A stretch of 64,000 nt of DNA from Planctomycetaceae bacterium (lineage in GTDB: Bacteria; Planctomycetota; Phycisphaerae; SM23-33), in contig JBDKTA010000044.1 of the NCBI GenBank assembly GCA_039680605.1, positions 124,001 to 188,000 on the forward strand, written 5' to 3'. The notes below the pieces were generated by a model. That model had not been told where the DNA came from. It ran no database searches and worked only from the letters and a program-made list of their open reading frames with translations. This document shows positions 11,001 to 18,300 of the stretch, in pieces. Numbering within the stretch: the stretch's first letter is position 1; each line of letters begins with the position of its first letter. The translations under genes were made by a program, and so were the position numbers.

Positions 11001-11282
11001 TACGAGTACATCGTGTTCGAGGACATGAAGCCGGCAGGCTTTGAGCCCGTCGAGGTGCGCAGCGGCTACACGCAAAGCGGCCTGGGCGCGTACATGGAGC
11101 TGCGCGACGAGCGGGTGGTGTTCTTCGTGCGGGCGCTGGCTCGCGGCAATCACAGCATCAGCTACCGCATGCGGGCCGAGATCCCGGGCAAGTTCAGCGC
11201 CCTGCCGACCAAGGCCAGCGCGATGTACGCCCCCGAGCTCAAAGCCAACAGCGACGAGATCAAACTCCGAGTCAGGGATTGA
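5058..11282 (+). CDS. Bacterial alpha-2-macroglobulin family protein with TPR-like N-terminus
   Basis: A 2074-residue protein, longer than the roughly 1500-1900 usual for bacterial alpha-2-macroglobulins. A signal peptide covers residues 1-26 and is not of lipoprotein type. Residues about 30-420 look like alpha-helical TPR-type repeats. Macroglobulin domains follow, with the MG2-type TDRPVYRPQQTVKFK near residue 640. A Met/Ala/Gly-rich segment at about 1233-1301 sits where a bait region would be, and the A2M core begins near 1308. The thioester motif GCTEQ is intact (Cys1538-Gln1541), within an alpha/alpha toroid domain. The C-terminal domain ends near 2074. Family members trap proteases in the periplasm by covalent linkage after bait cleavage. 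An insertion at about 787-839 is extremely rich in Trp and Tyr. The usual bacterial partner pbpC is not adjacent. Confidence 0.92.
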   Translation: MRRLKKLVTSVLVLAVAALSLATLEAQQAQTPSGLRSRAQKLQRDGNYKDAYELFSRLAKKESDDPAQTPSDLHNAVACLANLNRYDQADAFVEDVIKARAGQWRTLQAAGQIYLNTLPHYGYIIAGKFERGHHRGGGQYTYSYERDRVRALQLMQQAMEQIKAGDDKGEVASFYWNLAQMLLGNRGWQESWRLQYLTDLKELPDYGEGADREPPQGAPVDENGVPVYYTVPESWAKAANDGQRWRWALAEVARNNPAMISQVDYHFAQFLQAQFGVQTLQEYRWFFGRFDSDDTSKKNESGTWALHTLGEDETIAKLATGIKRFNLPKEFNYIRIFHRLADSQGSYASNAMGNLCQEFENRRQYPKAAEHWRQNIKRFGDDSNQSKQKRLAQIVGNWGLFEPIMTQPSGKGATVEYRYRNGKKVSFEAFEIKVPKLLEDVKQYIKDNPRRMDHQKLNVADIGYRLVYENEAQYIGAKVAGWDLDLTPRAAHFDKRITIATPLQKAGAYLLTAKMEDGNVSRVILWIADTAIVNKPLDGKAYYFICDAVDGHPISKANVEFFGYQSEYVSQPRGQGYYIFHHKNFAELTDEQGQLTLGKEWNVGYNWLITATTPQGRMAYMGFTGIWIGHWYDQEYNATKAFTITDRPVYRPQQTVKFKVWINHAKYDQEGKSAFAGHSFTVQVHNPKGEKIFEKTLKADDYGGMDGELSLPKEAALGVYRIGVPHGGGTFRVEEYKKPEFEVKVDAPTDPVMLGEKIEAKITAKYYFGAPVTKAKVKYKVLRTTHESRWYPICRWDWFYGSGYWWYAYDYTWYPGWYKWGCPAPVWSWWPQWRAPQQPELVSQATVPVGPDGVVKVQIDTAVAKAIHGDKDHRYEITAEVTDESRRTITGTGAVLVAREPFKVYTWVGRGHYRVGDAVEVGLRAQRLDGKGVKGKGTLKLLSIKYEKAKPVETVVQQWDVNTDDEGNARHKFDASRAGQYRLAYTLTDSKGHSIEGGYVFTVIGEGTDGRDFRFNQIELVTDKQDYKPGEKVALQVNTEQPDSTVLLFVRAANGVYQAPKIIRLKGKTVSESVEVVKKDMPNFFIEAVTVSGGKMHNTVREVVVPPEKRVLDVKVTPSAEKYKPGQKASVTVKLTEPNGEPYSGSTVIAMYDKAVEYISGGSNVPDIKEFFWKWRRHHQSQGQTSLQKGSGNLLKRDEIGMSFLGIFGYLVVEEVTEGEEGKPTDGDSEVTTAGGYGYSGGRNGRGGPMPMAAKSMRMRSADGPAMEAAGAPAAAMADMAMNGMAGEKKAEAGPGGGQAAPMVQPTVRTNFADTAFWAAAVQTGKDGTAKIELTMPENLTTWKTKVWAMGEGTKCGEGSAEVITTKDLIVRLQAPRFFVQKDEVVLSANVHNYLKTKKRVKVVLELEGNTLEPILDIKTSPAGYLSRNVEVDANGELRVDWRVKVTQPGNAVIRVKAMTDEESDAMQMEFPVYVHGMLKTESFSGALRPEDKKGVIDIAVPAERRPDESRLEIRYSPTLAGAMVDALPYLMSYPYGCTEQTLNRFLPTIITRKVLIGMGLNLKDIQAKRSNLNAQEIGDDAERAKQWRRQFDPVFDDALAADMAKAGVEKLLSMQCSDGGWGWFSGWGEHSWPHTTAVVVHGLRLAQDNDLAVPPAAFARGVAWLKNYQAQEVRELKNAKTKTQPWKEHADNLDAFVYMVLVDEKADNKDMREFLYRDRNGLSVYAKAMFGLACHKVKDIEKRDMLRQNIEQFLIQDDENQTAYLRLGNEGYWWCWYGSEYEAQGYYLKLLAAVDPKGKTASRLVKYLLNNRKHATYWNSTRDTAIIVEAFGDYIRASGEDKPDLTVQILIDGKAVKEVKINKDNLFSYDNKLVLEGKAITTGKHRIELVKSGTGPLYYNAYLTNFTLEDPITKAGLEIKVERKYYKLVQVDKSVKTAGSRGQAVDEKVEKYKREPLKNLDELVSGDMVEIELELASKNDYEYIVFEDMKPAGFEPVEVRSGYTQSGLGAYMELRDERVVFFVRALARGNHSISYRMRAEIPGKFSALPTKASAMYAPELKANSDEIKLRVRD

Positions 11283-11318
11283 GTTACGTCCACGAATGTC
11301 ACGAATGACACGAATGGG
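11281..11318 (+). repeat. CACGAATGN tandem triplet repeat, copy 1
   Basis: Three consecutive 9-mers of form CACGAATGN follow GAGTTACGTC, starting at the stop codon of the alpha-2-macroglobulin gene. An almost identical block sits at the stop codon of kdsB (50532-50570), differing by one inserted base in the lead-in. Confidence 0.8.
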
Positions 11319-11338
11319 AGAGTGATGATTTGGGAATT

Positions 11339-11392
11339 GTTAGCGGTCGGGCTTGCCCGACGCGGTTGTTTCCCTGACCTCAGGGAAACAAC
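11339..11392. repeat. GTTAGCGG element with two perfect hairpins, copy 1
   Basis: TCGGGC-TT-GCCCGA (11347-11360) is followed by a perfect 13-bp stem GTTGTTTCCCTGA / TCAGGGAAACAAC (11365-11392) with a two-base loop. The start and the GTTGTTTCCCTGA part recur at 49605-49643. It lies between convergent genes and could end transcription from either side, but no T-run follows. Confidence 0.7.
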
Positions 11393-11396
11393 TCAC

Positions 11397-11472
11397 CACA
11401 GAGGCACAGAGAGCACAGAGAAGATGGATAGAAAAACTAAAACTTCTTGCTCTGTGAGCTCTGTGCCTCTGG
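11397..11472. repeat. Inverted-repeat element with ACCACAGAGG arms, second locus
   Basis: The left arm contains CACAGAGGCACAGAG and the right arm contains CTCTGTGCCTCTGGGG. They pair imperfectly over about 26 bases. The arm is closely related to the element at 4804-4944. The right arm runs into the 3' end of the DUF2085 gene. Confidence 0.7.
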
Positions 11473-12072
11473 GGCCCAACATCTTGATGCTCGCCATGCC
11501 GCGACGGCCAGAGTCGCTGCCGCAGCCGCTGAGGCCGTCAGCAACGCCAGGGCCCCCAGCATCGCCAGCACGTCGAGAATGTCCAACAGAATCGGCGATG
11601 GCTTCATGTTGGCGAGCATGAGCGCCATCGCCGCCAGGGCAGCCAGAGCGATCAGCGAAGCGGTCTTGTCGCCCTTGCGCCAGGGCAGTTGGGGAAATGG
11701 GGACTGTCCCAGTGTTTGGGACTGTCCCCATTTCCCCATCCGGATCAGATGCTGCGCGCCGCCGATGAGCCACATGACGGCGACATGCCCCGTCCAAAGC
11801 CCGCACGTGAGCTTCCACGCTGCCGGGCCGTTGACGACATGCAGCCCGCCGAGCATGGCCGCCACCAGCGCGACGACCTGCGCGACGAACACGCTCCAAC
11901 TCGGCAGCCCGCGCCGCCACAGGCCCGAGGCCGTCAGCCACATCGCCGTCACGGCAGCGCCGCCATAAAGCCCGAGGCACCGCCAGCACACCGCCAGCGC
12001 CTGGCCATCCATTCGCAGGCAGTCCCCTTGCCCGCAGACGTGGTGGAGTACGTGCGTGAGAAACGCGTTCAT
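11437..12072 (-). CDS. DUF2085 family membrane protein
   Basis: A 211-residue membrane protein with about six hydrophobic segments. The N-terminal signature has paired cysteines, Cys13/Cys18 (CGQGDC) and Cys29/Cys32 (CWRCLGLYGG). This matches DUF2085, a family of small predicted inner-membrane proteins without an assigned reaction. It is the third gene of an operon: its ATG lies three bases after the stop of the beta-propeller gene. A 47-base near-perfect palindrome (11691-11737) sits in the coding sequence and is translated in frame as a polar Gly/Gln/Ser loop (GKWGQSQTLGQSPFP), probably an inserted repeat tolerated in an extramembrane loop. The last codons overlap the arm of another repeat. 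Confidence 0.75.
   Translation of the reverse strand: MNAFLTHVLHHVCGQGDCLRMDGQALAVCWRCLGLYGGAAVTAMWLTASGLWRRGLPSWSVFVAQVVALVAAMLGGLHVVNGPAAWKLTCGLWTGHVAVMWLIGGAQHLIRMGKWGQSQTLGQSPFPQLPWRKGDKTASLIALAALAAMALMLANMKPSPILLDILDVLAMLGALALLTASAAAAATLAVAAWRASRCWAPEAQSSQSKKF
11691..11737. repeat. Near-perfect palindrome inside a coding sequence
   Basis: Two 21-base arms (11691-11711 and 11717-11737) are reverse complements with a single mismatch, around a five-base spacer. The arms start GGGGAAATGGGGACTG. The element keeps the reading frame of the DUF2085 gene open. Confidence 0.9.
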
Positions 12073-12075
12073 CGC

Positions 12076-13584
12076 CTATTCGTCTGCCTGCGAGGTTGAA
12101 GGCGCCGATGCCCCCGGCAGATGTTTGCCGCTGCCGGCAGCGCCTTTCCGCCCGGGCTGCACATCGGCCGGTTGCGAAGCTGGGCGTTTGGCCTGCGGTA
12201 TCGCCACGCGGCCAATCGGCTTGCCGGCGGCGTCGAAAAAGGCCACGGCGACAGTGGCTTCTTCCTTGTCGCCTTTTTCGACCAGCTTGACGGCGAGCGT
12301 CTTCGAGTCGTCCGACCAGGTCGGATTGCTGACGATCAGCTTGCCGCGCTGGCCCGTGATCTCGGGGATCTTCGCGACGGTCTTGCCCTTGGCATCGAGC
12401 AGGCTGATCTTGCCGCCGGCGGTGAGGGCCATGTTGCCGGCCTTGGCGCGAGCAACGCTATAGATCTCTTTCTCATCCTCAGGCAGAGCGATCTGCACGG
12501 TTTCCCTGCCGTCGCGCCCGATCCCGATCAGCGCGTAGCCGGTGCCGCTCTTTCGGACCACGCCCAGTGTTTTATTATCCATCCAGGCTATGGACCAGAG
12601 CGCTTCTGCGTCGGGGATATGTTTCCAGACAGTCAGGTCGCCGTCGAGATGCGAGATGGCGATGTACTTTTCGCCGACAGCCGCCAGCGTCTTGCCATCG
12701 GGGGAGAGGATAGACAATGTGGCAGGAGCAGCGACGAGGGTGGTTTCGCCGCCCGGCAGGTCCACCGCGACCACTTCGGCGCCCGAGGCGATGTAGATCT
12801 TGCCCCCGTTCGGTGAGAATTGTGGCTGTGTGAAAATATAGGCGGTTGCCATGCCTTCCAGGGGCTTATTGGTGTATGAGAGGGCGTGCATCCTGAACGG
12901 AATGACCTTGCGGATCTCGAAGGACTGAGCGTCGCGCAGGACGATCTCGCACGGCCATTCCGGTCCGGCGTAGTAGTTGCGGACCAGATCGATCATCGAA
13001 TTGATGGGCGGCAGTTCCTGGCGGGCCAGTTTGGCCGAGGAGGCACTGGCGGCTGTGGCCGCGGTGGCGGCCTCCCGCGTGACCGGCGAGGAAGCGGCTT
13101 TCTGCTTTGGCTGCAGCAGGGCCATCAACTTGGCCACCTGCGCATCGCGCGCTTCGTCGCCTTCCTTGCTCGCTTGCACGATCGCGTCGATCTGCTCCTT
13201 TGTCGGCAGAGGGATGCGCACGTACGCCAGGCTCTTGCCGTCGGGCGTGTAGGTCGGGGCCGAGAGCATCTTCTCGCTCGTCTCCTCCAGCACGACCAGC
13301 TTCTCGCGGCCGCTGATCACCATGAGCCGAAAGACGGCGTCGCCTGAACCCAGCTTGCCGTGGCTGCTGTCCATCACGGTCAGCGCCAGCGTCTTGCCGT
13401 CGGGCGAGAAGGCCATCGGGCTTTCGACGCAGGCCAGCAGGTGCCACAGCACCGCCAGCATCGCCACGCTCAACGCCACGGCGGCTTTCCAACGAGGTGT
13501 AAACGTGCGGTCGCGAGCGGGACGCTCTGTTTTTCCTTCGAACTTCGAACTTGGAACTTCGGTCTGTTTCAAGAGTCGTACCAT
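12076..13584 (-). CDS. Membrane-anchored WD40-like beta-propeller protein
   Basis: A 502-residue protein. A basic N-terminus is followed by one membrane span at about residues 33-51. The domain beyond it, presumably periplasmic, carries several WD40-like (TolB/PD40-type) blade motifs: FSPDGKTLAL, YTPDGKSLAY, FSPNGGKIYI, LSPDGKTLAA and WSDDSKTLAV. An Ala/Thr/Ser-rich insert lies at about 160-195, and the tail is Pro/Ser/Gln-rich and low in complexity. The start is supported by AAGGAG six bases before the ATG. It overlaps the end of the radical SAM gene by 16 bases and is followed after three bases by the DUF2085 gene, so all three form one transcript. Such propellers usually mediate protein contacts; no enzymatic role is evident. 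Confidence 0.78.
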   Translation of the reverse strand: MVRLLKQTEVPSSKFEGKTERPARDRTFTPRWKAAVALSVAMLAVLWHLLACVESPMAFSPDGKTLALTVMDSSHGKLGSGDAVFRLMVISGREKLVVLEETSEKMLSAPTYTPDGKSLAYVRIPLPTKEQIDAIVQASKEGDEARDAQVAKLMALLQPKQKAASSPVTREAATAATAASASSAKLARQELPPINSMIDLVRNYYAGPEWPCEIVLRDAQSFEIRKVIPFRMHALSYTNKPLEGMATAYIFTQPQFSPNGGKIYIASGAEVVAVDLPGGETTLVAAPATLSILSPDGKTLAAVGEKYIAISHLDGDLTVWKHIPDAEALWSIAWMDNKTLGVVRKSGTGYALIGIGRDGRETVQIALPEDEKEIYSVARAKAGNMALTAGGKISLLDAKGKTVAKIPEITGQRGKLIVSNPTWSDDSKTLAVKLVEKGDKEEATVAVAFFDAAGKPIGRVAIPQAKRPASQPADVQPGRKGAAGSGKHLPGASAPSTSQADE

Positions 13585-15116
13585 TTGGGTCTCCTTGAAT
13601 GCAAAGCAGGGTGTTTGTCGCGCGGGTGCAGGGCGGCGCGGATGAGGCTTGTTGCGGCGATGCGCGTGCCTTTGGCCAGCAGCGCCCGGTGTACGCGGCG
13701 TTTGCGTTTGTCGCCGGTCAGCAGGGTGCGGAGGCTTCGCATCAGCCTCCGCGGCTGCGGGCGGAGCATCAATCGCCAGTACGTGCTTTCCAGGTCGCGC
13801 AGGGTCAAGGTGTCGGTCCGGCAGACGGGCGTATGAAAATTGTAGCTGGCCAGGTCAGCGTTGGCTATGTATCCGCCGCTGCGGGCGGCCTCGGCGGCGG
13901 CCGTGCCGGGGTTGGGCGTCAGCGGGATCAGGAAACAGTAGTCCATCCCGAGGCGGTACTGGCAGTCGACCAGCCGCGCGAGGCTGTCGCGCGTGTCGCC
14001 GCTCAGACCGAAGATCACCGTGCCGATGGTATAGACGGAGGGATATTTCTCGCGAAAGATCGCGAAGGCCTCGCGGCAGATCTTGAGCGAGTTGTTGTGC
14101 TTTCCCAGGCTCGCCAGGCCGCTCTCGTCCGGGCGCTCCAGGCCGATCATCACCTGCCGCAGGCCCGCCCGCACGAGTTTGTCCAGCACGCCGAGCTTCT
14201 CGTCGCGCACGACGCCGTCGGCCCGCAGCCACGCCGTGTGCAGCGTGCGCGGTCGCCCGCGGGCGTCCATCAGGTCGCCGGCGAGCATGAGCTCGGCCCA
14301 GGCGTCGGACCACTCGGGTGAGGCGTTGAAGGTCGGGTCCACCCAGCCGAACGTGCGCCGGCCGAAGCGATCGTGCAGGTGCTGCACGGTCTCGTAGCTG
14401 CGGGCGGGGCTCTGCGTGCGCCAGCAGGGGCGCACCAGGCCGTTGCCGTCGACGCTGCGGCCCATGTGTTTCCAGAGGATGCAAAACCCGCACGAGTCGG
14501 TGCAGCCGCGCGAGTGCTCGATGCTGACCAGGTCCGGGTGGTTCCGCGACCCTCGGCCGTAGAGCGACATGTCCAGCAGGTCGTAGGCGGGCATGGGCAG
14601 GGCGTCGAGGTCGTCGATAAGCTCGCGTGCCGGCGTGCGCACGACTTGGCCGTCGCGCATGAACGCCATGCCAGGAATGTTGTCCCACGCGGCGCGGTTG
14701 CCGAGATTCTTCAGCAGCTCGACGAACGTGATCTCGCCCTCGCCGCGGACGACGGCGTCGATCAGCCCGGTCTGCAGCGTTTCCTGAATCGTGTGGGCGA
14801 AGTACGTACCGCCGGCGACTACCGCGCAGGAAGGATGAAGCTCGCGGACCATCGCCGCCGCCCGCAGCGCCTCGTGGGCCGAGACGGTCTCCTCGCCCAC
14901 GCCCAGCACGTCGATGGGCTGTGTGGCGAGGCGCCGCTGCAGCGTAGCCCATCCCCAATTGGCGGCAGGGGCGTCCCAGACCTCGACGGCCGCGTTCGGG
15001 AAATGCCGCCGCGCGGCGCCGGCCAGGCACAGCAGCCCCAGCGGTTGCCAGAAGGCGGAGGTCTCGCTGTTGAACGGCCAGACGTACCGCGGCGGTCGAA
15101 GGAGGACGATACGCAT
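13569..15116 (-). CDS. B12-binding domain radical SAM protein
   Basis: A 515-residue protein. An N-terminal cobalamin-binding-type Rossmann domain (about 1-140; MRIVLLRPPR, VAGGTYFAHT) is followed by a radical SAM core. The [4Fe-4S] cysteines Cys205, Cys209 and Cys212 appear as CTDSCGFC. This is the architecture of the BchE/HpnP/P-methyltransferase class, which uses SAM radicals for methylation, cyclisation or other C-H chemistry at unactivated carbons. The classical B12 DxHxxG motif is not evident, as in many members. It is first of a three-gene operon with the propeller and DUF2085 genes. The substrate cannot be predicted: these neighbours are not a known lipid or hopanoid pathway. Confidence 0.85.
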   Translation of the reverse strand: MRIVLLRPPRYVWPFNSETSAFWQPLGLLCLAGAARRHFPNAAVEVWDAPAANWGWATLQRRLATQPIDVLGVGEETVSAHEALRAAAMVRELHPSCAVVAGGTYFAHTIQETLQTGLIDAVVRGEGEITFVELLKNLGNRAAWDNIPGMAFMRDGQVVRTPARELIDDLDALPMPAYDLLDMSLYGRGSRNHPDLVSIEHSRGCTDSCGFCILWKHMGRSVDGNGLVRPCWRTQSPARSYETVQHLHDRFGRRTFGWVDPTFNASPEWSDAWAELMLAGDLMDARGRPRTLHTAWLRADGVVRDEKLGVLDKLVRAGLRQVMIGLERPDESGLASLGKHNNSLKICREAFAIFREKYPSVYTIGTVIFGLSGDTRDSLARLVDCQYRLGMDYCFLIPLTPNPGTAAAEAARSGGYIANADLASYNFHTPVCRTDTLTLRDLESTYWRLMLRPQPRRLMRSLRTLLTGDKRKRRVHRALLAKGTRIAATSLIRAALHPRDKHPALHSRRPKWYDS

Positions 15117-15148
15117 ATCAGCACCGGCGGGGATTGTACTGCGGGAAT

Positions 15149-15340
15149 GTGGAAGAATGGAAGGACGAGCGGATGGGGGGATGATTGGATGGGTGGATGG
15201 ATGGATGAATGGTGGGGGCGCATGGCAAAGCGTTCTATCACAAGCAAAGAAATTTAATCAGCCGCTGAGGTCGCGGAGGACGCAGAGGAAAGAGTTGTTT
15301 GTCTTCTTACTTCCTCAGCGTCCCCTGCGACCTCAGCGGC
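15149..15340. repeat. GGAT simple repeats and a 30-bp inverted repeat
   Basis: At 15149-15221 the sequence consists of degenerate GGAT/GGAA units on the plus strand. At 15261-15290 and 15311-15340 lie two 30-base arms (beginning GCCGCTGAGGTCGC) that are reverse complements at about 27 positions. This gap separates the radical SAM operon from the 1756-residue gene and contains no gene that I can support. The GCCGCTGAGGTCGC arm recurs at 59132-59145. Confidence 0.7.
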
Positions 15341-15364
15341 TCAATTCATCGGCGGCTCTGTCGA

Positions 15365-18300
15365 TCAAGGCTTTGGTTCGACAATGAGATGCTGCTCTTC
15401 TTGGCGAATTGTTAAGGTGCTGGGGGCAGCGGCGGTGATCTGGCCGGTCTTGATGTAATTCTCCAGCAGCGTGCGATTTGTTTCGCCATTGGCGGGCATT
15501 CGCAGTGACGCTTTCGCCGGCGCTGCGGGCGCGGCTGCAGCCTGGGCTGGGGCCGCGGCGGCGGGGTCGGGCGGGGCCAGCGTGACGACGGCGCCCTCTT
15601 CGATCGTCAGCGTTTTGTTGACCAGCAGGGTTGTTCCCGCCAGGGTCAGCGTGGTGGGCCGCGACGCGTCGGCGCCTTTGCGCAGGATGATGGCGTCGGC
15701 CTCGACGGTTCCGATCCCCATGGTGACAGCCGCGGCGGCGTGTGAGCCCTGGGGCGCCGTCTCGAGGGTGGAGATTCTGGCGTCGGTCCATCCGCCGCCA
15801 AGGTCGAGCACGGCCGAGGCGGGCGTTGCGGCGTCGGCGGCCCCGGCGCCCAGGGTGATCTTGACGGGCGTGTTTCCGCCGTTGCGTCCTCGCAGGCGCA
15901 GGCGGGCGCTCTTGGGCAGCGTGAGGGCTCCCTGGGCGGCCGGTCCGCTGGCGATCTCGATGCTGTTGGCCTGCAGCGTGGTGTCGGCTGCCAGGTCCAG
16001 CGTGCCGCTCATACCCTCGCCGGCGGCGCCGACGGCCCGCCCGACGATAATCTTCTCGGCCTGCACGACGCTGATGGGGGCGAGTTTGAGGGCAGCCTGT
16101 CCGGTGGCGTGTGCGGTGTCGGCCGGGGCGCGGCGCCCGAGCCCTACCGTCATCTCGTCGAGATTGGCGAAGAGTCTGGCCAGGCCCGACAGATCGAGCG
16201 AGGCCGCGCACGCACCGTCGGGTCTGGCGCCAACCTGCAGGTTCACCTCGCGCTGGCCGCCGACGATCAGCGTCCCGGCCCCCTTGGGGGCCAGGGCCTG
16301 TTTGAGGCCGTTGACGGTCAACGCCGTGGCGACGACGCGGGTCTCCTTGAAGTTATCCATCGCCGCCTGGATCGTGGCGTTGTTGATGACCAGGGGGCGA
16401 GCCATGAGCAGCGCCCGGCGGCGACGGGCGTATTCGGCGGCCTTGGCGGCCATGCGTTCGGCGCCGGTCTGGCTGACGTTTTCGGCGGCGCCGAGATCGC
16501 GGTGCCAGCGTTCCAGGGCGGCGAACTGCTCGGGGGCCAGGTCCTTGATCGGCAGGGCCATGAGTCGCTGGGGCTCGATATTGGCCTCGTCGGCATCGGC
16601 GTAGGCGGCGGCGTTGGCGACGTCGCCGAGCTCGACATAGTGCAACGTGAAGAGTCTCTTGCGGAGGGTGGAGGCAGTGTCGGGCTCTGCGAGCTCGAGC
16701 GCCTGGGCCGCCTCTGCGGCCTGCGTGATATACGTCTGTCGCGAGCGGACGAGTTTGAGCCTCAACTGGATCTCGCGCTGGTGCGGCGACTCGACGCCCG
16801 GCGCCAGCGCCTGGGCCTCTTCGTAGGCCTTGGCGGCATGGTCCCACTGCCCGGCGACAATGGCGGCAGAGCCGACGTCCATCAGCAGGGCCACCAGGCT
16901 CAGCCCGGCGGTGAGCTTGGCGTTTCCGGCAGGGAGCGATTCGTAGTTCTTGCGAAACGCCGGCAGGAGCTTGGGCTGGTATTCTGTCCGGTGGGCCGCG
17001 GCCAGATCGGCCAGGAGTTTCTGGGCCTGTTCGAGGTTCTCCGGATGCGCCAGCGCCCGGTCGTAGGCGGCCAGTCGCAGGGCGCTGGCCAGTTCGGGCT
17101 CGCCGGTCAAAGCGGCGGCGGCCTCGAGGAGCTTGCGTGCCAGCTCAAGCGAGGGTTCGGGTCCGGATTGGGCGGCGCCTTCGAGCCCCATCAGAAGATT
17201 GACGTTGTAGGGCGCATCGGGGGCGGTGACAGCCCTGACGGCGCGGGCGAGGGTCGCGGCCTGCTGGTAGGCCGGCGGCGCCTTGGCGTTGAGGGCGTTG
17301 ATGAAGGCCGTCGACGTGCGGCGGACCCACGGGGCGATAGCGGCATCGAGTTCGCCCGAGGCGGGGTTCGGCTGGCGGAAGGCGGCGGCCTTTGCTGCGG
17401 CGGCGTCATACTGGGCGGCGTCGAGGGCGGCGAGGATTTCCTGCAGCGCCTTGGAGGGCGTCTGCGAGGGGTCGGCAGGCGGTTGGGCGGGGGTCTTGGG
17501 CGCCGTGGCATTGGTGACGAAGCCCGCCACAGCCCAATCCGCCAGGTCGGGGTTCGACGCGTCGCCGGCGCTGGTGGTGACCAGGGTGATCTGTTTGGCG
17601 CCGGCGGGTATCGGCACGTTGACGTTCCAGGGCGGGTCGGCGTACCGAAGGACGCCGCTGCGGTCGACGATCTTGCCGTCGATGAGCACCGAGGCGACGA
17701 TTGAGCCGCCCAGCGTGCCGTCGAGAGCCTTGATGGCGTGCGTATGCACGCCCACGCGCGCGACGAACGACTTGTATCCTGCGGTCAGCTCGTACGTCAC
17801 CCGGGCCGGGGCATGAAGACCCAGTCCCCGCGGGTACTCCGTGCCGGCGATGCGAAGGGGCTGATTGTCCAGCGGACTGTGGTCGGCCGTGACGGCCCCC
17901 CAGAGCGTGGAGGCCTCGACCGGTTTGAGGTCGCCCAGGAAAACCGTCGGCGCCGGCGGCACAGGTCGCGAGGAAACCTTGGTCGCCGCCGCCGCCGTGG
18001 CGGGCGCGGGGACCGCCTTCAACGTCAACTGGAACCCGGGGTTGCCCCAGGTGACGAAGCAACGGGTTCTTGACGAGCTGATCTCGGCGGTCAGGCGAAT
18101 GCGTTTGCTTTCCGGCGGGATTACCACCACGACGGGGACCGCTTCGGCGCCAGGCTCCAGGGGGCGGCTCTTGAAGACGCTCTTGTCGTCGATGAACACC
18201 TCGGCGATGCAGGGACCGGCATTGGTGGGGTTTCGCAGCGATGAGATGTCATCGAGCCCCACCTGGGCGACGAACGCCTTCCACTTGGGATCGAGATCAT

